NCBI RefSeq assembly: GCF_005049045.1
Contig: NZ_SUPK01000002.1
Coordinates: 1-64,000 of the forward strand
Reading direction: 5' to 3'
Length of the DNA stretch: 64,000 nucleotides
Origin: Cohnella pontilimi
Lineage (GTDB): Bacteria > Bacillota > Bacilli > Paenibacillales > Paenibacillaceae
Positions 44,004-52,604 of this stretch are shown here, in pieces. The position numbers were made by a program, and so were the translations under genes. The notes under the pieces are model-generated. The model had not been told where the DNA came from, searched no databases, and worked only from the letters and a program-made list of their open reading frames with translations. Each line of letters starts with the position of its first letter. The first letter of the stretch is position 1.

Positions 44004-45749
44004 TTAGTTCAGCTCCTTACAGGCTTTGTAGACTTCCGAAGGCAGGAACGGCGTTCCATCGTATTTCAGGAAGTTACGAATTTTATCATGGTAACCGACG
44101 TTTTGCTTGATCAAGTTAGCCAGCTGGCCGGTTGCGTTGTTCTCGAGAACCACTACCGTCTTCGCCGCTTTCAAATGCGGCTCGATCAATTCGCTCGGGA
44201 ACGGATGCATTTGACGAACCGTGATATGGTTAATGGCAATTCCGTCTTTGCTCAGACGGGCGCGCGCTTCTTCGATCGTTCCGCCGGTGGAGCCCATCGC
44301 CACAATCAGCACTTCGGCCGAAGGATCCACGGCATTCACTTTCACGGCATCTTTCACGCGGATGCTGTCCATTTTCTGCATACGCTTATCCATCATTTTT
44401 TGCCGGTTAATCGAGCTCTCGGAAGGACGGCCTTCCTGGTCGTGCTCAACGCCGGTTACGTGGTGGATGCCGTTCTTCATGCCCGGCAGGACGCGCGGCG
44501 ATACGCCGTCTTCCGTAAACTCGTAACGCTTGAACATGCGGTGTTCTTCCAACTGTGGCAGCTCTTCGGTCACGAGCTTGCCGCGGTTGATACGGACCGA
44601 TTCGATATCAAGCGGTTCGCAAGACTGCTTGCCAAGCGACAACTGCAGGTCCGTCGCGATGATGACCGGCACTTGATATTCTTCCGCTACGTTAAAGCCT
44701 TCGACCATATCGTAGAAGCACTCTTCGATGGTGCTCGGCGCGACGACCACTTTCGGAATTTCGCCGTGCGTTCCGTAGATGAGCGCGTTAATATCCGATT
44801 GCTCTTGTTTCGTCGGCAAACCGGTCGAAGGTCCGCCGCGCTGCGTGTCGACGATCACGAGCGGAGTTTCGGTCATACCCGAAAGTCCGATCGCTTCCAT
44901 CATCAGCGACAATCCCGGGCCTGCCGATGCGGTCATCGTGCGCACGCCGGCATAGTTTGCGCCGATCGCCATCGTAACGGCGGCGATTTCATCCTCGGTT
45001 TGTACGACCGTACCGCCGAATTTCGGCAGTTTTTTGATCAAATATTCCATAATCTCAGAGGCAGGGGTGATCGGATAGGCGGACATCAGCCGGCAGCCTG
45101 CCGCAATGGCGCCGAGGCCCATCGCTTCGTTGCCGATCATGAACAACTTCTGTGTGCCGTCGGCCGGTTCGAGCTTGAACTCTTCCAGCGGCCCGCCGGC
45201 TTGCTCCAGCACAAATTCCGCTCCGCGTTTGACCGCTTCGACGTTCTTCTCGACGATCGCGGGACCTTTGCGTCCGAATTCTTCTTCCACCGCTTTGTTG
45301 AACACTTCGAGCGGCAGCCCAAGCAATGCCCAAGACGCGCCGGATGCTACCATGTTCTTCATCAGGGAAGTGCCCAATTCTTCAGCGATCGCCGTAATCG
45401 GAACCGCGAACAGACGCGCTTGGATTCCTTCCGGAATCACAGGCGAGAACTTGGCGTCCGCTACCACGACGCCGCCGGGACGCAATTCGCCCGCGTTCAG
45501 GTCGATGGTTTCCTGGTCGAATGCGACCAAAATATCCAAATCGTCAGAAATCGCGCGGATCGGATTAGTGCTGATGCGGATTTTGTTGTTCGTGTGTCCG
45601 CCTTTAATCCGCGAGGAAAAATGACGGTACCCGTACAGGTAGTAGCCCAGACGGTTCAACGCCGTGGAGAAGATCCGGTCGGTACTTTCCACGCCTTCAC
45701 CCTGCTGGCCGCCAATTTTCCATGACAGTTGACTGATCACAGTGCCCAT
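44004..45749 (-). CDS. korA: 2-oxoacid:ferredoxin oxidoreductase, fused gamma-alpha subunit
   Basis: A 581-aa protein. Residues about 5-180 are the gamma domain (SWKIGGQQGEGVEST), and about 200-560 the alpha pyrimidine-binding domain (GNEAMGLGAIAAGCRLMSAY, then PITPASEIMEYLIKKLP). The gamma-alpha fusion is the usual form in Bacillota KorA. It starts a two-gene leftward operon with the beta subunit. About 180 bases of AT-rich sequence without a gene lie upstream, where its promoter must be. Confidence 0.92.
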   Translation of the reverse strand: MGTVISQLSWKIGGQQGEGVESTDRIFSTALNRLGYYLYGYRHFSSRIKGGHTNNKIRISTNPIRAISDDLDILVAFDQETIDLNAGELRPGGVVVADAKFSPVIPEGIQARLFAVPITAIAEELGTSLMKNMVASGASWALLGLPLEVFNKAVEEEFGRKGPAIVEKNVEAVKRGAEFVLEQAGGPLEEFKLEPADGTQKLFMIGNEAMGLGAIAAGCRLMSAYPITPASEIMEYLIKKLPKFGGTVVQTEDEIAAVTMAIGANYAGVRTMTASAGPGLSLMMEAIGLSGMTETPLVIVDTQRGGPSTGLPTKQEQSDINALIYGTHGEIPKVVVAPSTIEECFYDMVEGFNVAEEYQVPVIIATDLQLSLGKQSCEPLDIESVRINRGKLVTEELPQLEEHRMFKRYEFTEDGVSPRVLPGMKNGIHHVTGVEHDQEGRPSESSINRQKMMDKRMQKMDSIRVKDAVKVNAVDPSAEVLIVAMGSTGGTIEEARARLSKDGIAINHITVRQMHPFPSELIEPHLKAAKTVVVLENNATGQLANLIKQNVGYHDKIRNFLKYDGTPFLPSEVYKACKELN

Positions 45750-45927
45750 CTCCTCTTAATCTCTTGGTTCGACAAATTTTACAAATTCCTGTTTTATAAA
45801 AAATTTTCATTTGACATATAAATATTATGATTCAATCTCTTAAATAGCAATACTTCCGGGGTAAAAGGAAAGATAGTTCTTTTCGATGGAATTGATGCCG
45901 TGGTGAGATAGATGTCAGACCGAAAGT

Positions 45928-46866
45928 TCAGTTTTGTAGATTTTTTACGAAAAACCGTTTGGCGTTCCCGCTCATAAATCCGCGAACCATGTTCTCCGGA
46001 TATCGTTTCAGGAGGGCCTCCGTCAGCCTGGGATATTGGCCCGGGTGTTCGACACCTTGTGCATACCGCTCGGCACCGTCGAAATCCGACCCGAACGCGA
46101 TATGCCGCTCACCGCCCAGTGCGCAAATATGGTCCACATGACGCAAAATATGTTGAATAGAAGCGGGTTCCGGATCGGTCAAAAACCAAGGGACGAAGGT
46201 CACCCCAATGATGCCGCCAACCGCAATTAATGCCCGGACCTGATCGTCGGTCAGATTACGGGAATGAGTCCTAAGGGCTCTGACATTGGAATGGGAAGCA
46301 AAAAACGGTCTGTTTGCCGTTTCCGCGACATCCCAAAATCCGTTGTCCGACAAATGCGACACATCGATCAGGATGCCGAGCCTCTCGCACTCCTGCACCA
46401 GCTGACGGCCGGCTTTCGTCAATCCGCCTCCCCGCGGCTCTCCGGCTCCGTCGCACGCCCAATTGGCATGGTTCCAGGTCGGACCGAGCAGCCGGACGCC
46501 CATCCGATGAAGCAGCCGCAGCATCCAAAAATGCCCCTGCAATCCATCCACGCCTTCGATCGATAATAGGGCTCCGATTTTCCCCATCTTCCCAGCAGCA
46601 TCGACTTCCTGGGAACGAAGCACCGGCATCAGATCCGGATGCGCCAGCACGCCGCTGAAATAGAGTTCAACTGCCCGGAGCATGTTTTCCGGCGTTCTGG
46701 GAAGCGCTTGCGGAAGAAATAAAGCGAACACTTGAAGCGTAACGCCGCCTTGCCTCAACCTTTCAACCGTCACATCCAGCAGCCGATCGTCCGGATTGAG
46801 CAGGCTGAGTCCAGGGTGCTCCATCATTTTATAAATCACGTCACAATGAAGATCCGCCACATCCAT
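45928..46866 (-). CDS. Membrane dipeptidase family (M19) hydrolase
   Basis: A 312-aa renal-dipeptidase-like zinc enzyme. Expected metal ligands are His and Asp in DLHCD (residues 4-8), the bridging Glu in LLSIEGVDGLQG, and His residues in LIDVSHLSDNGFWDV and FASHSNVRAL. Members cleave dipeptides, including D-amino-acid-containing ones. No signal peptide is visible, so it is probably cytosolic here. ATG 46866 follows AAAGGAGG; the in-frame extension upstream lies in the structured leader and is rejected. It lies 40 bases after a long terminator-like RNA hairpin. Confidence 0.88.
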   Translation of the reverse strand: MDVADLHCDVIYKMMEHPGLSLLNPDDRLLDVTVERLRQGGVTLQVFALFLPQALPRTPENMLRAVELYFSGVLAHPDLMPVLRSQEVDAAGKMGKIGALLSIEGVDGLQGHFWMLRLLHRMGVRLLGPTWNHANWACDGAGEPRGGGLTKAGRQLVQECERLGILIDVSHLSDNGFWDVAETANRPFFASHSNVRALRTHSRNLTDDQVRALIAVGGIIGVTFVPWFLTDPEPASIQHILRHVDHICALGGERHIAFGSDFDGAERYAQGVEHPGQYPRLTEALLKRYPENMVRGFMSGNAKRFFVKNLQN

Positions 46867-46900
46867 CTTTATTCCCTCCTTTTGCCTGTCAAAACCACAC

Positions 46901-46977
46901 AAAAAAACCTGTCCGGCGTTTGAGCCTCGGATAGGCAGCTTTCGCCGCAGTCCGAGGCGTTTCAATCGCTAACAGGT
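46901..46977 (-). ncRNA. Elaborate terminator-like RNA hairpin between spoVS and the dipeptidase gene
   Basis: On the minus strand an outer ACCUGU/ACAGGU stem, a GCG-UUGA/UCAA-CGC stem with one A-A mismatch, a 3-base bulge, GCCUCGGA/UCCGAGGC, and GCGGC-GAAA-GCUGC with a GNRA loop stack on each other and end in seven U. It can terminate spoVS transcripts. Its length, conserved-looking internal loops and position 35 bases before the dipeptidase ribosome-binding site also suit a regulatory leader. No known riboswitch class is recognised. Confidence 0.55.
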
Positions 46978-47006
46978 CAACAATGTACCTTGCATAATTG
47001 CTGTCG

Positions 47007-47270
47007 TTATCGGGGTTCTACGATCAGCTTGATCGCCGTCCGATCCTCCCCGTCTATCACAATATCCGTAAAAGCCGGGATGCAGATCAGATCCACCCCG
47101 CTTGGTGCCACAAACCCGCGTGCTATCGCGACGGCTTTGATCGCCTGATTCAAGGCGCCGGCTCCAATTGCCTGAAGTTCGGCACCTCCGCGTTCGCGAA
47201 GTACGCCGGCCAATGCGCCTGCAACCGAGTTTGGATTGGATTTTGCGGAAACCTTCAATACTTCAACCAT
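47007..47270 (-). CDS. spoVS: Stage V sporulation protein S
   Basis: An 87-aa protein almost identical in pattern to B. subtilis SpoVS (VLKVSAKSNPNSVAGALAGV near the start, IKLIVEPR at the end). SpoVS is an Alba-like protein needed for late sporulation and septation control. ATG 47270 follows GGAGG by eight bases; the frame is open for eight more codons without support. A sigma-H-like promoter lies about 95 bases upstream. The order ymdB-spoVS is conserved. Confidence 0.97.
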   Translation of the reverse strand: MVEVLKVSAKSNPNSVAGALAGVLRERGGAELQAIGAGALNQAIKAVAIARGFVAPSGVDLICIPAFTDIVIDGEDRTAIKLIVEPR

Positions 47271-47363
47271 GACCAGTACCTCCTCTTGGGACAACCGCCG
47301 TCATGAGCGCATGACTTCTCGGCTGCAACGGGAAACAAAGGATTGGCTCACTAACGGATACTT

Positions 47364-47391
47364 ATTCGGTGAGGGGGGTGAAAATTCCTTC
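47364..47391 (-). promoter_or_regulatory. Sigma-H-type promoter of spoVS
   Basis: On the minus strand GAAGGAATT (47383-47391), 12 bases, then ACCGAAT (47364-47370) matches the sigma-H consensus RNAGGAWWW-N12-RNNGAAT at every position. spoVS is known to depend on sigma-H in B. subtilis. The predicted leader is about 85-90 bases. Confidence 0.75.
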
Positions 47392-47440
47392 TTTCCCGGG
47401 AGGCGTAAGGCAATGAATTTGCAGAAATTTGAAGATTTGA

Positions 47441-48235
47441 TTAAACTGCGATCCAAGAGTCCTCGTCAACCCGAATAAGTTGAACGCTGCGCGCTTTTCC
47501 GGTCGCATCGTCGATTTCCACAAACACGCCGCTCAGCACCCACTTGCCTTCCGCTACGGTGAACCGCGACGGCAAGCCTGTGGTAAATCTGCGAATCACA
47601 CTTTCCTTTTCCATGCCCAGTACACCGTCCCGAGGGCCGGTCATGCCGGCGTCCGTCACATAAGCGGTTCCTTCCGGTAATATACGGTTATCGTTCGTTT
47701 GCACATGCGTATGCGTACCCACCACGAGGGACGCCCGGCCGTCCAAATACCAGCCCATGGCGATTTTTTCGCTTGTCGCTTCGGCGTGGAAATCCACCAA
47801 AATGTTTTTGGTTTGTTTGCGGAGCTCCGTCAGCAGCTCGTCCGCCGCACGAAACGGATCATCCGTCGGAGGAAGGAACGTACGGCCGATCAAGTTCACG
47901 ACGCCGAGCTCCTTGCTTCCCACTTTAACGATCATGGCGCCATTGCCCGGTGTCCCCGGCGGCAAGTTGGCAGGACGAACGAGCCGCGGCTCATCGTCGA
48001 TGAATTCGAAAATTTCCCGGTTGTCCCATGTGTGGTTCCCCATGGTGATGCCGTGCACGCCCCACTCGAACAGTTCACGGGTAATGGCGGCGTTAATGCC
48101 TCGTCCGCCTGCCGCGTTTTCGCCATTGGCGATCACGATGTCCGGCCGGTACTTTTCACGCAGCCAAGGCAACAGCCTTTTGACGGTTTCCCGTCCCAAG
48201 TTGCCTACGATATCCCCGATAAATACGACACGCAT
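47441..48235 (-). CDS. ymdB: YmdB metallophosphodiesterase
   Basis: A 264-aa calcineurin-like phosphodiesterase. The N-terminal metal site is VVFIGDIVGNLGRETV, and further ligands lie in ANGENAAGGRGIN, GNHTWDN and the late VGTHTHVQTND. YmdB hydrolyses cAMP-like and other cyclic nucleotides and controls late adaptive gene expression in B. subtilis. ATG 48235 follows GGAAGGGG. It is downstream of rny, with a terminator hairpin in the gap, so it may be read partly by read-through. Confidence 0.93.
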   Translation of the reverse strand: MRVVFIGDIVGNLGRETVKRLLPWLREKYRPDIVIANGENAAGGRGINAAITRELFEWGVHGITMGNHTWDNREIFEFIDDEPRLVRPANLPPGTPGNGAMIVKVGSKELGVVNLIGRTFLPPTDDPFRAADELLTELRKQTKNILVDFHAEATSEKIAMGWYLDGRASLVVGTHTHVQTNDNRILPEGTAYVTDAGMTGPRDGVLGMEKESVIRRFTTGLPSRFTVAEGKWVLSGVFVEIDDATGKARSVQLIRVDEDSWIAV

Positions 48236-48261
48236 GTTGCAAAACCCCTTCCTCTAAAAGG

Positions 48262-48292
48262 AAAAGTGGCTGCTTATGCCGCAGCCACTTTT
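48262..48292 (-). terminator. Intrinsic terminator between rny and ymdB
   Basis: AAAAGTGGCTGC and GCAGCCACTTTT pair over 12 bases with a seven-base loop, followed by CC rather than more T. It sits 24 bases after the rny stop and 27 bases before ymdB, so it may attenuate expression of ymdB. Confidence 0.7.
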
Positions 48293-48316
48293 CAGCATTC
48301 CCGTAGATTTCCCAAA

Positions 48317-49858
48317 TTATTTCGCGTATTCGACCGCGCGCGTTTCGCGAATTACCGTGACCTTGATGTGTCCCGGATAATCCAACTCGCTCTCGATCTT
48401 CTTCGTGATGTCGCGTGCCAGACGGAACGCTTCGGTGTCGTCCACTCTCTCGGGCTGGACCATTACGCGAACCTCGCGGCCCGCTTGAATGGCGTAAGAC
48501 TTCTCGACGCCTTCGAACGATTCCGAGATGGCCTCCAGCTTCTCGAGCCGTTTGATGTACGTCTCGAGCGTCTCGCGGCGCGCACCCGGACGGGCGGCGC
48601 TCAGCGCGTCGGCTGCGCCGACGAGCATCGCGATGACGGAAGTCGCTTCCACATCTCCGTGGTGGGAGTGGATGCTGTTGATGACGACCGGGTGTTCCTT
48701 GTACTTCTTCGCCAATTCCACGCCGATCTCGACATGCGAGCCTTCCACTTCGTGGTCGAGCGCCTTGCCGATGTCGTGCAGCAAGCCGGCGCGTTTGGCG
48801 AGCGAAATGTCTTCTCCCAGCTCCGCAGCCATCAGCCCGGTCAAATACGCCACTTCCATCGAATGTTTCAGCACATTTTGGCCATAGCTCGTCCGGAACT
48901 TCAAACGACCCAAAATTTTGATCAGATCCGGATGCAAACCGTGTACGCCGACTTCGAAAGTTGCCTGTTCGCCGTACTCCCGAATCCTCTCGTCCACTTC
49001 CTTGCGGGATTTCTCCACCATCTCTTCGATGCGGGCCGGGTGAATCCTTCCGTCCGCCACCAGTTTCTCCAGAGAGGTCCTCGCAATTTCGCGCCGGATC
49101 GGATCGAAGCCCGACAGGATAACCGCCTCCGGCGTGTCGTCGATGATGAGGTCGATCCCCGTCAACGTCTCCAGTGCCCGGATGTTCCGGCCTTCACGGC
49201 CGATGATACGGCCTTTCATCTCCTCATTCGGCAGCGTGACGACCGATACGGTCGTTTCGGCCACGTGATCCGCGGCGCACCGCTGAATCGCCAGAGAGAT
49301 GATGTCGCGCGCACGTTTGTCGGCTTCCTGTTTCGCTTCTTGCTCAATGTCCTTGATCAGTTGTGCGGTTTCGACCCGGACTTCTTGCTCGACCGTCGAA
49401 AGAATCAGCTGCTTCGCTTCCTCCGTCGACAGGTTGGAAATCCGTTCGAGTTCCGCCACCTGGCGTTTGTACAATTGTTCGATTTCTTCTTGGGTTTCTT
49501 CGACTCGTTTCTCCTTGTTGGCAACCTGCTCCTCTTTGCGTTCCAACGCTTCGAGCTTACGATCCAGCGACTCTTCTTTTTGGAGAAGCCGTCTTTCCTG
49601 GCGTTGAATTTCGTTTCTGCGTTCGCGAACATCGCGTTCCGCTTCGTTACGGAGCTTATGCACCTCGTCTTTGGCTTCCAGCACCGTTTCTTTCCGAATC
49701 GCTTCGGAATCTTTCTTGGCGCTTTCGACAATTCTGCGTGCTTCTTCATTGGCACTGGAAATTTTCGCTTCCGCAATGGACTTGCGAACGATATAACCGA
49801 TCCCAAAGAATAGCGCGCCAACAACGAGAACGATCAAGACCCAATAGATGGTGTCCAT
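48317..49858 (-). CDS. rny: Ribonuclease Y
   Basis: A 513-aa endoribonuclease. A membrane anchor occupies residues about 4-24, then a long charged coiled coil to about residue 200 (many EE, KK and RR pairs), a KH domain with [14 protein letters not shown], and an HD domain with [14 protein letters not shown]. RNase Y starts mRNA decay at the membrane and works with the RicA/YlbF/YaaT complex encoded partly in this window. ATG 49858 lies seven bases after GGAGG; the longer frame upstream is not supported. Confidence 0.97.
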   Translation of the reverse strand: MDTIYWVLIVLVVGALFFGIGYIVRKSIAEAKISSANEEARRIVESAKKDSEAIRKETVLEAKDEVHKLRNEAERDVRERRNEIQRQERRLLQKEESLDRKLEALERKEEQVANKEKRVEETQEEIEQLYKRQVAELERISNLSTEEAKQLILSTVEQEVRVETAQLIKDIEQEAKQEADKRARDIISLAIQRCAADHVAETTVSVVTLPNEEMKGRIIGREGRNIRALETLTGIDLIIDDTPEAVILSGFDPIRREIARTSLEKLVADGRIHPARIEEMVEKSRKEVDERIREYGEQATFEVGVHGLHPDLIKILGRLKFRTSYGQNVLKHSMEVAYLTGLMAAELGEDISLAKRAGLLHDIGKALDHEVEGSHVEIGVELAKKYKEHPVVINSIHSHHGDVEATSVIAMLVGAADALSAARPGARRETLETYIKRLEKLEAISESFEGVEKSYAIQAGREVRVMVQPERVDDTEAFRLARDITKKIESELDYPGHIKVTVIRETRAVEYAK

Positions 49859-50140
49859 GGTCTCACCTCCTCGTTGCATCACCAAGGCCAACGCCTGGGA
49901 TACCTTATGAAATTGTTGCTTGCCGGTCTCCAAACCGTTTACTTTCTTGTTGGCAAAGCATAAAAAAAAGGGTCGAAATAAAGGGTTCCGAATCGCTTTT
50001 TGGAAGGAAAAAGGGTTCGGAATAGGAAGATGGATTACAGAATCATTTTAGCTTTAGCCAAAATGGATTGTCAAGCAAAGCGAACGAAGGGCGCAGCCGT
50101 TTTCGGTATCGTGCGGATTCGGTAAACGCCTCGGAGTTGT

Positions 50141-51169
50141 TTAGCCGAACTCGTTCGGGTCGGTCCCGTCCCATCCCGGATTGCCGTCGTCCATCCCCTC
50201 AAACTCAAGCGCTTCATCGAAATCCGGATCCCCAGATTGTGAGGCCCCAGTGGATGCGTGATCAAGCGCTTGTTTCACGATGCCGTTCGGGTAGCCTCGC
50301 CTTAACAGGAAAGCGGTCAGCTTGTGCTTTCGTTCCCGAAGTTCGCCTTTCAGCTGCGGCCATTTTTTTCGTGCCAGGGCAAATGCCGCTTCGCGTTCGG
50401 CATGTTCGTCCAACTCGCCCAGTGCGAGCTCGGCATCCGCTTTCGTAATGCCTCGCTGCAACAGCTCTTGCCGGATTAAGCGGCTGCCTTTACGCTGTCC
50501 GGTCACCCGCTGCTCGGCAAAACGCTTGGCGTAGGAAGAATCGTCCAGCATGCGGCGTTCACGCAGCCGCTCCAGACAGCTGTTAATTATATCCGGCGAA
50601 TATCCTTTGCGCTTGAGCGCTTCCGACAGCTCCCGGCTCGTTCTCGCTTTTCTCTCCAAAATCGCGAGAGCCGACCGGTAGGCATCCTCGCGCTCTTCTT
50701 CGTGGCGGAGCGCCTCCCATTCTTCCGCCGAAATGCGGCGTCCTTTCAAAAGGCGCAGCGACACGAGCGTATCCTCATGAACGGTAATCACCGTCTCCGC
50801 GCTGCCGGCAGACGCGGCACCCGCCGCTCCGGCGATTAACGCGTCCACCTCCGCGTTCCAATCGCCGGGCACATCATCGGTGTTGCCGGAAGAGGATTCT
50901 GTCTGCACGATTTCGGTATCATCAAGGCTCTCCCCAAAAAGCCGAATGGCTACTCGATACATGGCAGGATGTTTCGGATGCGCTTCAACCGCCACCACTT
51001 CTGCCTCGGTTACGACCTTGATGAAATGGGAGCCGTCCGTCGGATTTGTCTGACGATCAGCAGACACTCGGCCAGCGCCCGCCTGGCGTTGGCCGCCCTT
51101 TTTCCCGGCCTCTGATTTGCGGTAGCCGCTGCGGCGTCCGCCCGCTCCGCTTCCGGTTAGATTGGCCAC
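50141..51169 (-). CDS. recX: Regulatory protein RecX
   Basis: A 342-aa protein, longer than typical RecX. The C-terminal ~180 residues carry the helical RecX repeats (AILERKARTSRELSEALKRK, RMLDDSSYAKRFAEQRV, RKGSRLIRQELLQRGI). The N-terminal ~150 residues are a poorly conserved Gly/Arg-rich and Ala-rich extension. RecX binds RecA filaments and modulates recombination. It lies 58 bases downstream of recA in the same direction and is likely co-transcribed. The start is GTG 51169 behind AAAGGAGG. Confidence 0.9.
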   Translation of the reverse strand: MANLTGSGAGGRRSGYRKSEAGKKGGQRQAGAGRVSADRQTNPTDGSHFIKVVTEAEVVAVEAHPKHPAMYRVAIRLFGESLDDTEIVQTESSSGNTDDVPGDWNAEVDALIAGAAGAASAGSAETVITVHEDTLVSLRLLKGRRISAEEWEALRHEEEREDAYRSALAILERKARTSRELSEALKRKGYSPDIINSCLERLRERRMLDDSSYAKRFAEQRVTGQRKGSRLIRQELLQRGITKADAELALGELDEHAEREAAFALARKKWPQLKGELRERKHKLTAFLLRRGYPNGIVKQALDHASTGASQSGDPDFDEALEFEGMDDGNPGWDGTDPNEFG

Positions 51170-51227
51170 AGATGCCGTCCTCCTTTATAAGCAAAATAGC
51201 GGCAACAGCTGCCGCTATTCCTAAACC

Positions 51228-52286
51228 TTATTCGAAATCGGGTTCTTCCTCATCGTCGTCCGAGGAGAATGTCGCCGCTTTCGCGTTGGCTGCCGCAGTC
51301 AGCGACGCTTCACGAATCTGTTTCTCGATCTGCCCTGCCAACTCGGCATTATCCTTCAGGAATTGCTTCGCATTCTCGCGGCCTTGCCCCAGACGCTCGC
51401 CGTTATAGGAGAACCAGGCTCCGCTCTTTTGGACGATGTCGTGTTCGACTCCGATATCGACCAGGCTGCCTGCCTTCGAGATGCCTTCACCGTACATAAT
51501 ATCCACTTCCGCTTGCTTGAACGGGGGAGCGACCTTATTCTTCACAACCTTAATACGGGTGCGGTTGCCTACGACGTCATTGCCCTGCTTCAGCGATTCT
51601 ATGCGGCGCACGTCCAGACGCACACTGGCGTAGAACTTCAGCGCACGTCCGCCCGGCGTCGTCTCCGGGTTGCCGAACATGACGCCGACCTTCTCGCGCA
51701 GCTGGTTGATGAAGATCGCGATGGCCTTCGACTTGCTGATCGCCCCGGAAAGCTTCCGCATCGCTTGAGACATGAGGCGCGCTTGAAGACCGACGAACGA
51801 ATCGCCCATATCGCCTTCGATCTCGGCCTTCGGCACCAGCGCCGCGACGGAGTCGACGACGATGATGTCTACCGCGCCGCTTCGTACCAGCGCTTCAGCG
51901 ATCTCGAGCGCCTGCTCCCCCGTATCCGGCTGGGACAAGAGCAGCTCATCGATATTGACGCCAAGCTTGCTGGCGTACAACGGATCGAGCGCATGCTCGG
52001 CGTCGATGAAGGCCGCTTGTCCGCCCGCACGCTGCACTTCGGCAATGGCGTGCAATGCGACAGTCGTCTTACCGGACGATTCCGGTCCGTATACTTCAAT
52101 GATTCTTCCGCGCGGGAATCCGCCGATGCCAAGCGCAATATCCAATGCGATAGAGCCGCTGGACACGGTCTCTACCTGCAATTGCGCGTTCTCTCCAAGC
52201 TTCATGATGGAACCTTTGCCGAACTGCTTCTCAATCTGGCGCAATGCCATGTCTAATGCGGCGCGACGATCGGACAACACACCCAC
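51228..52286 (-). CDS. recA: Recombinase RecA
   Basis: A 352-aa RecA. Walker A is GPESSGKTT (about residues 66-74), then [19 protein letters not shown] with the catalytic Glu region, Walker B IIVVDS, and the loop [19 protein letters not shown]. The C-terminus is acidic ([10 protein letters not shown]) as is usual. It polymerises on ssDNA, drives strand exchange and triggers LexA autocleavage. The start is GTG 52286. A strong vegetative promoter and a LexA box lie just upstream. Confidence 0.98.
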   Translation of the reverse strand: MGVLSDRRAALDMALRQIEKQFGKGSIMKLGENAQLQVETVSSGSIALDIALGIGGFPRGRIIEVYGPESSGKTTVALHAIAEVQRAGGQAAFIDAEHALDPLYASKLGVNIDELLLSQPDTGEQALEIAEALVRSGAVDIIVVDSVAALVPKAEIEGDMGDSFVGLQARLMSQAMRKLSGAISKSKAIAIFINQLREKVGVMFGNPETTPGGRALKFYASVRLDVRRIESLKQGNDVVGNRTRIKVVKNKVAPPFKQAEVDIMYGEGISKAGSLVDIGVEHDIVQKSGAWFSYNGERLGQGRENAKQFLKDNAELAGQIEKQIREASLTAAANAKAATFSSDDDEEEPDFE

Positions 52287-52309
52287 ATCCTTATCCTCTT
52301 AATATATTC

Positions 52310-52360
52310 ATCATAGCGGTTTTTCTAGCGTTTGCCAAGCATTTTGAGAACATTTGTTCG
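52310..52360 (-). promoter_or_regulatory. recA promoter with LexA (DinR) box
   Basis: On the minus strand TTGGCA (52333-52338), a 17-base spacer and TATGAT (52310-52315) form a strong sigma-A promoter. CGAACAAATGTTCT (52347-52360) just upstream of the -35 matches the Gram-positive LexA site CGAAC-N4-GTTCG with one change. Repression with SOS induction is expected. Confidence 0.85.
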
Positions 52361-52374
52361 ATTCTTCCGCAAAA

Positions 52375-52410
52375 AAGAACCGCAGCAAAGTATTCTTCGC
52401 TACGGTTCTT
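52375..52410 (-). terminator. Hairpin with T run upstream of recA
   Basis: AAGAACCG-AGC and GCT-CGGTTCTT pair over 12 positions with one mismatch and are followed on the minus strand by a run of six T (shared with the stem). It lies between cinA and the recA promoter and would end a short transcript begun near 52455 or read-through from cinA. Confidence 0.65.
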
Positions 52411-52434
52411 CCGCAACTTTCAACAAAAACTTTA

Positions 52435-52518
52435 TCATATACCGGACGGGTTTGACAACCCTATACCAGGAAGTTTATTCTCGCAATTGTGACGAATTTC
52501 GTACATCAAAGTTACCAT
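52435..52518 (-). CDS. Possible 27-aa small ORF between cinA and recA
   Basis: ATG 52518 is five bases after GGAG on the minus strand and opens a 27-codon frame (MVTLMYEIRHNCENK at the start) that stops at TGA 52435-52437. It is followed by the T-run hairpin at 52375-52410. TGACAA at 52453-52458 also reads as a -35 (TTGTCA) inside this ORF, so the stretch may encode a short RNA rather than a peptide. No homologue is known to me. Confidence 0.25.
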   Translation of the reverse strand: MVTLMYEIRHNCENKLPGIGLSNPSGI

Positions 52519-52571
52519 GCTCTCTCCACCATCCGCGCCCCATAGTCAATCTGACTGACTAACACAAATAA

Positions 52572-52594
52572 AAGACCTGCCCCCGGCAGGTCTT
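52572..52594 (-). terminator. Intrinsic terminator of the rimO-pgsA-cinA operon
   Basis: AAGACCTGCC and GGCAGGTCTT form a ten-pair stem with a three-base loop, followed by TTATTTG on the minus strand, 10 bases after the cinA stop codon. Confidence 0.85.
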
Positions 52595-52604
52595 CCAAAA
52601 TGAA

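Noticed and set aside
43992..45725. 577-codon plus-strand ORF opposite korA
   Set aside because: It mirrors the korA reading frame with wobble positions in register and is not protein-like.
47236..47478. Plus-strand ORF of 80 codons between spoVS and ymdB
   Set aside because: It overlaps both flanking genes and the sigma-H promoter, and its sequence has no protein-like pattern.
47699..49813. 704-codon plus-strand ORF opposite ymdB and rny
   Set aside because: It is antisense to two conserved genes and spans their intergenic terminator; no start site.
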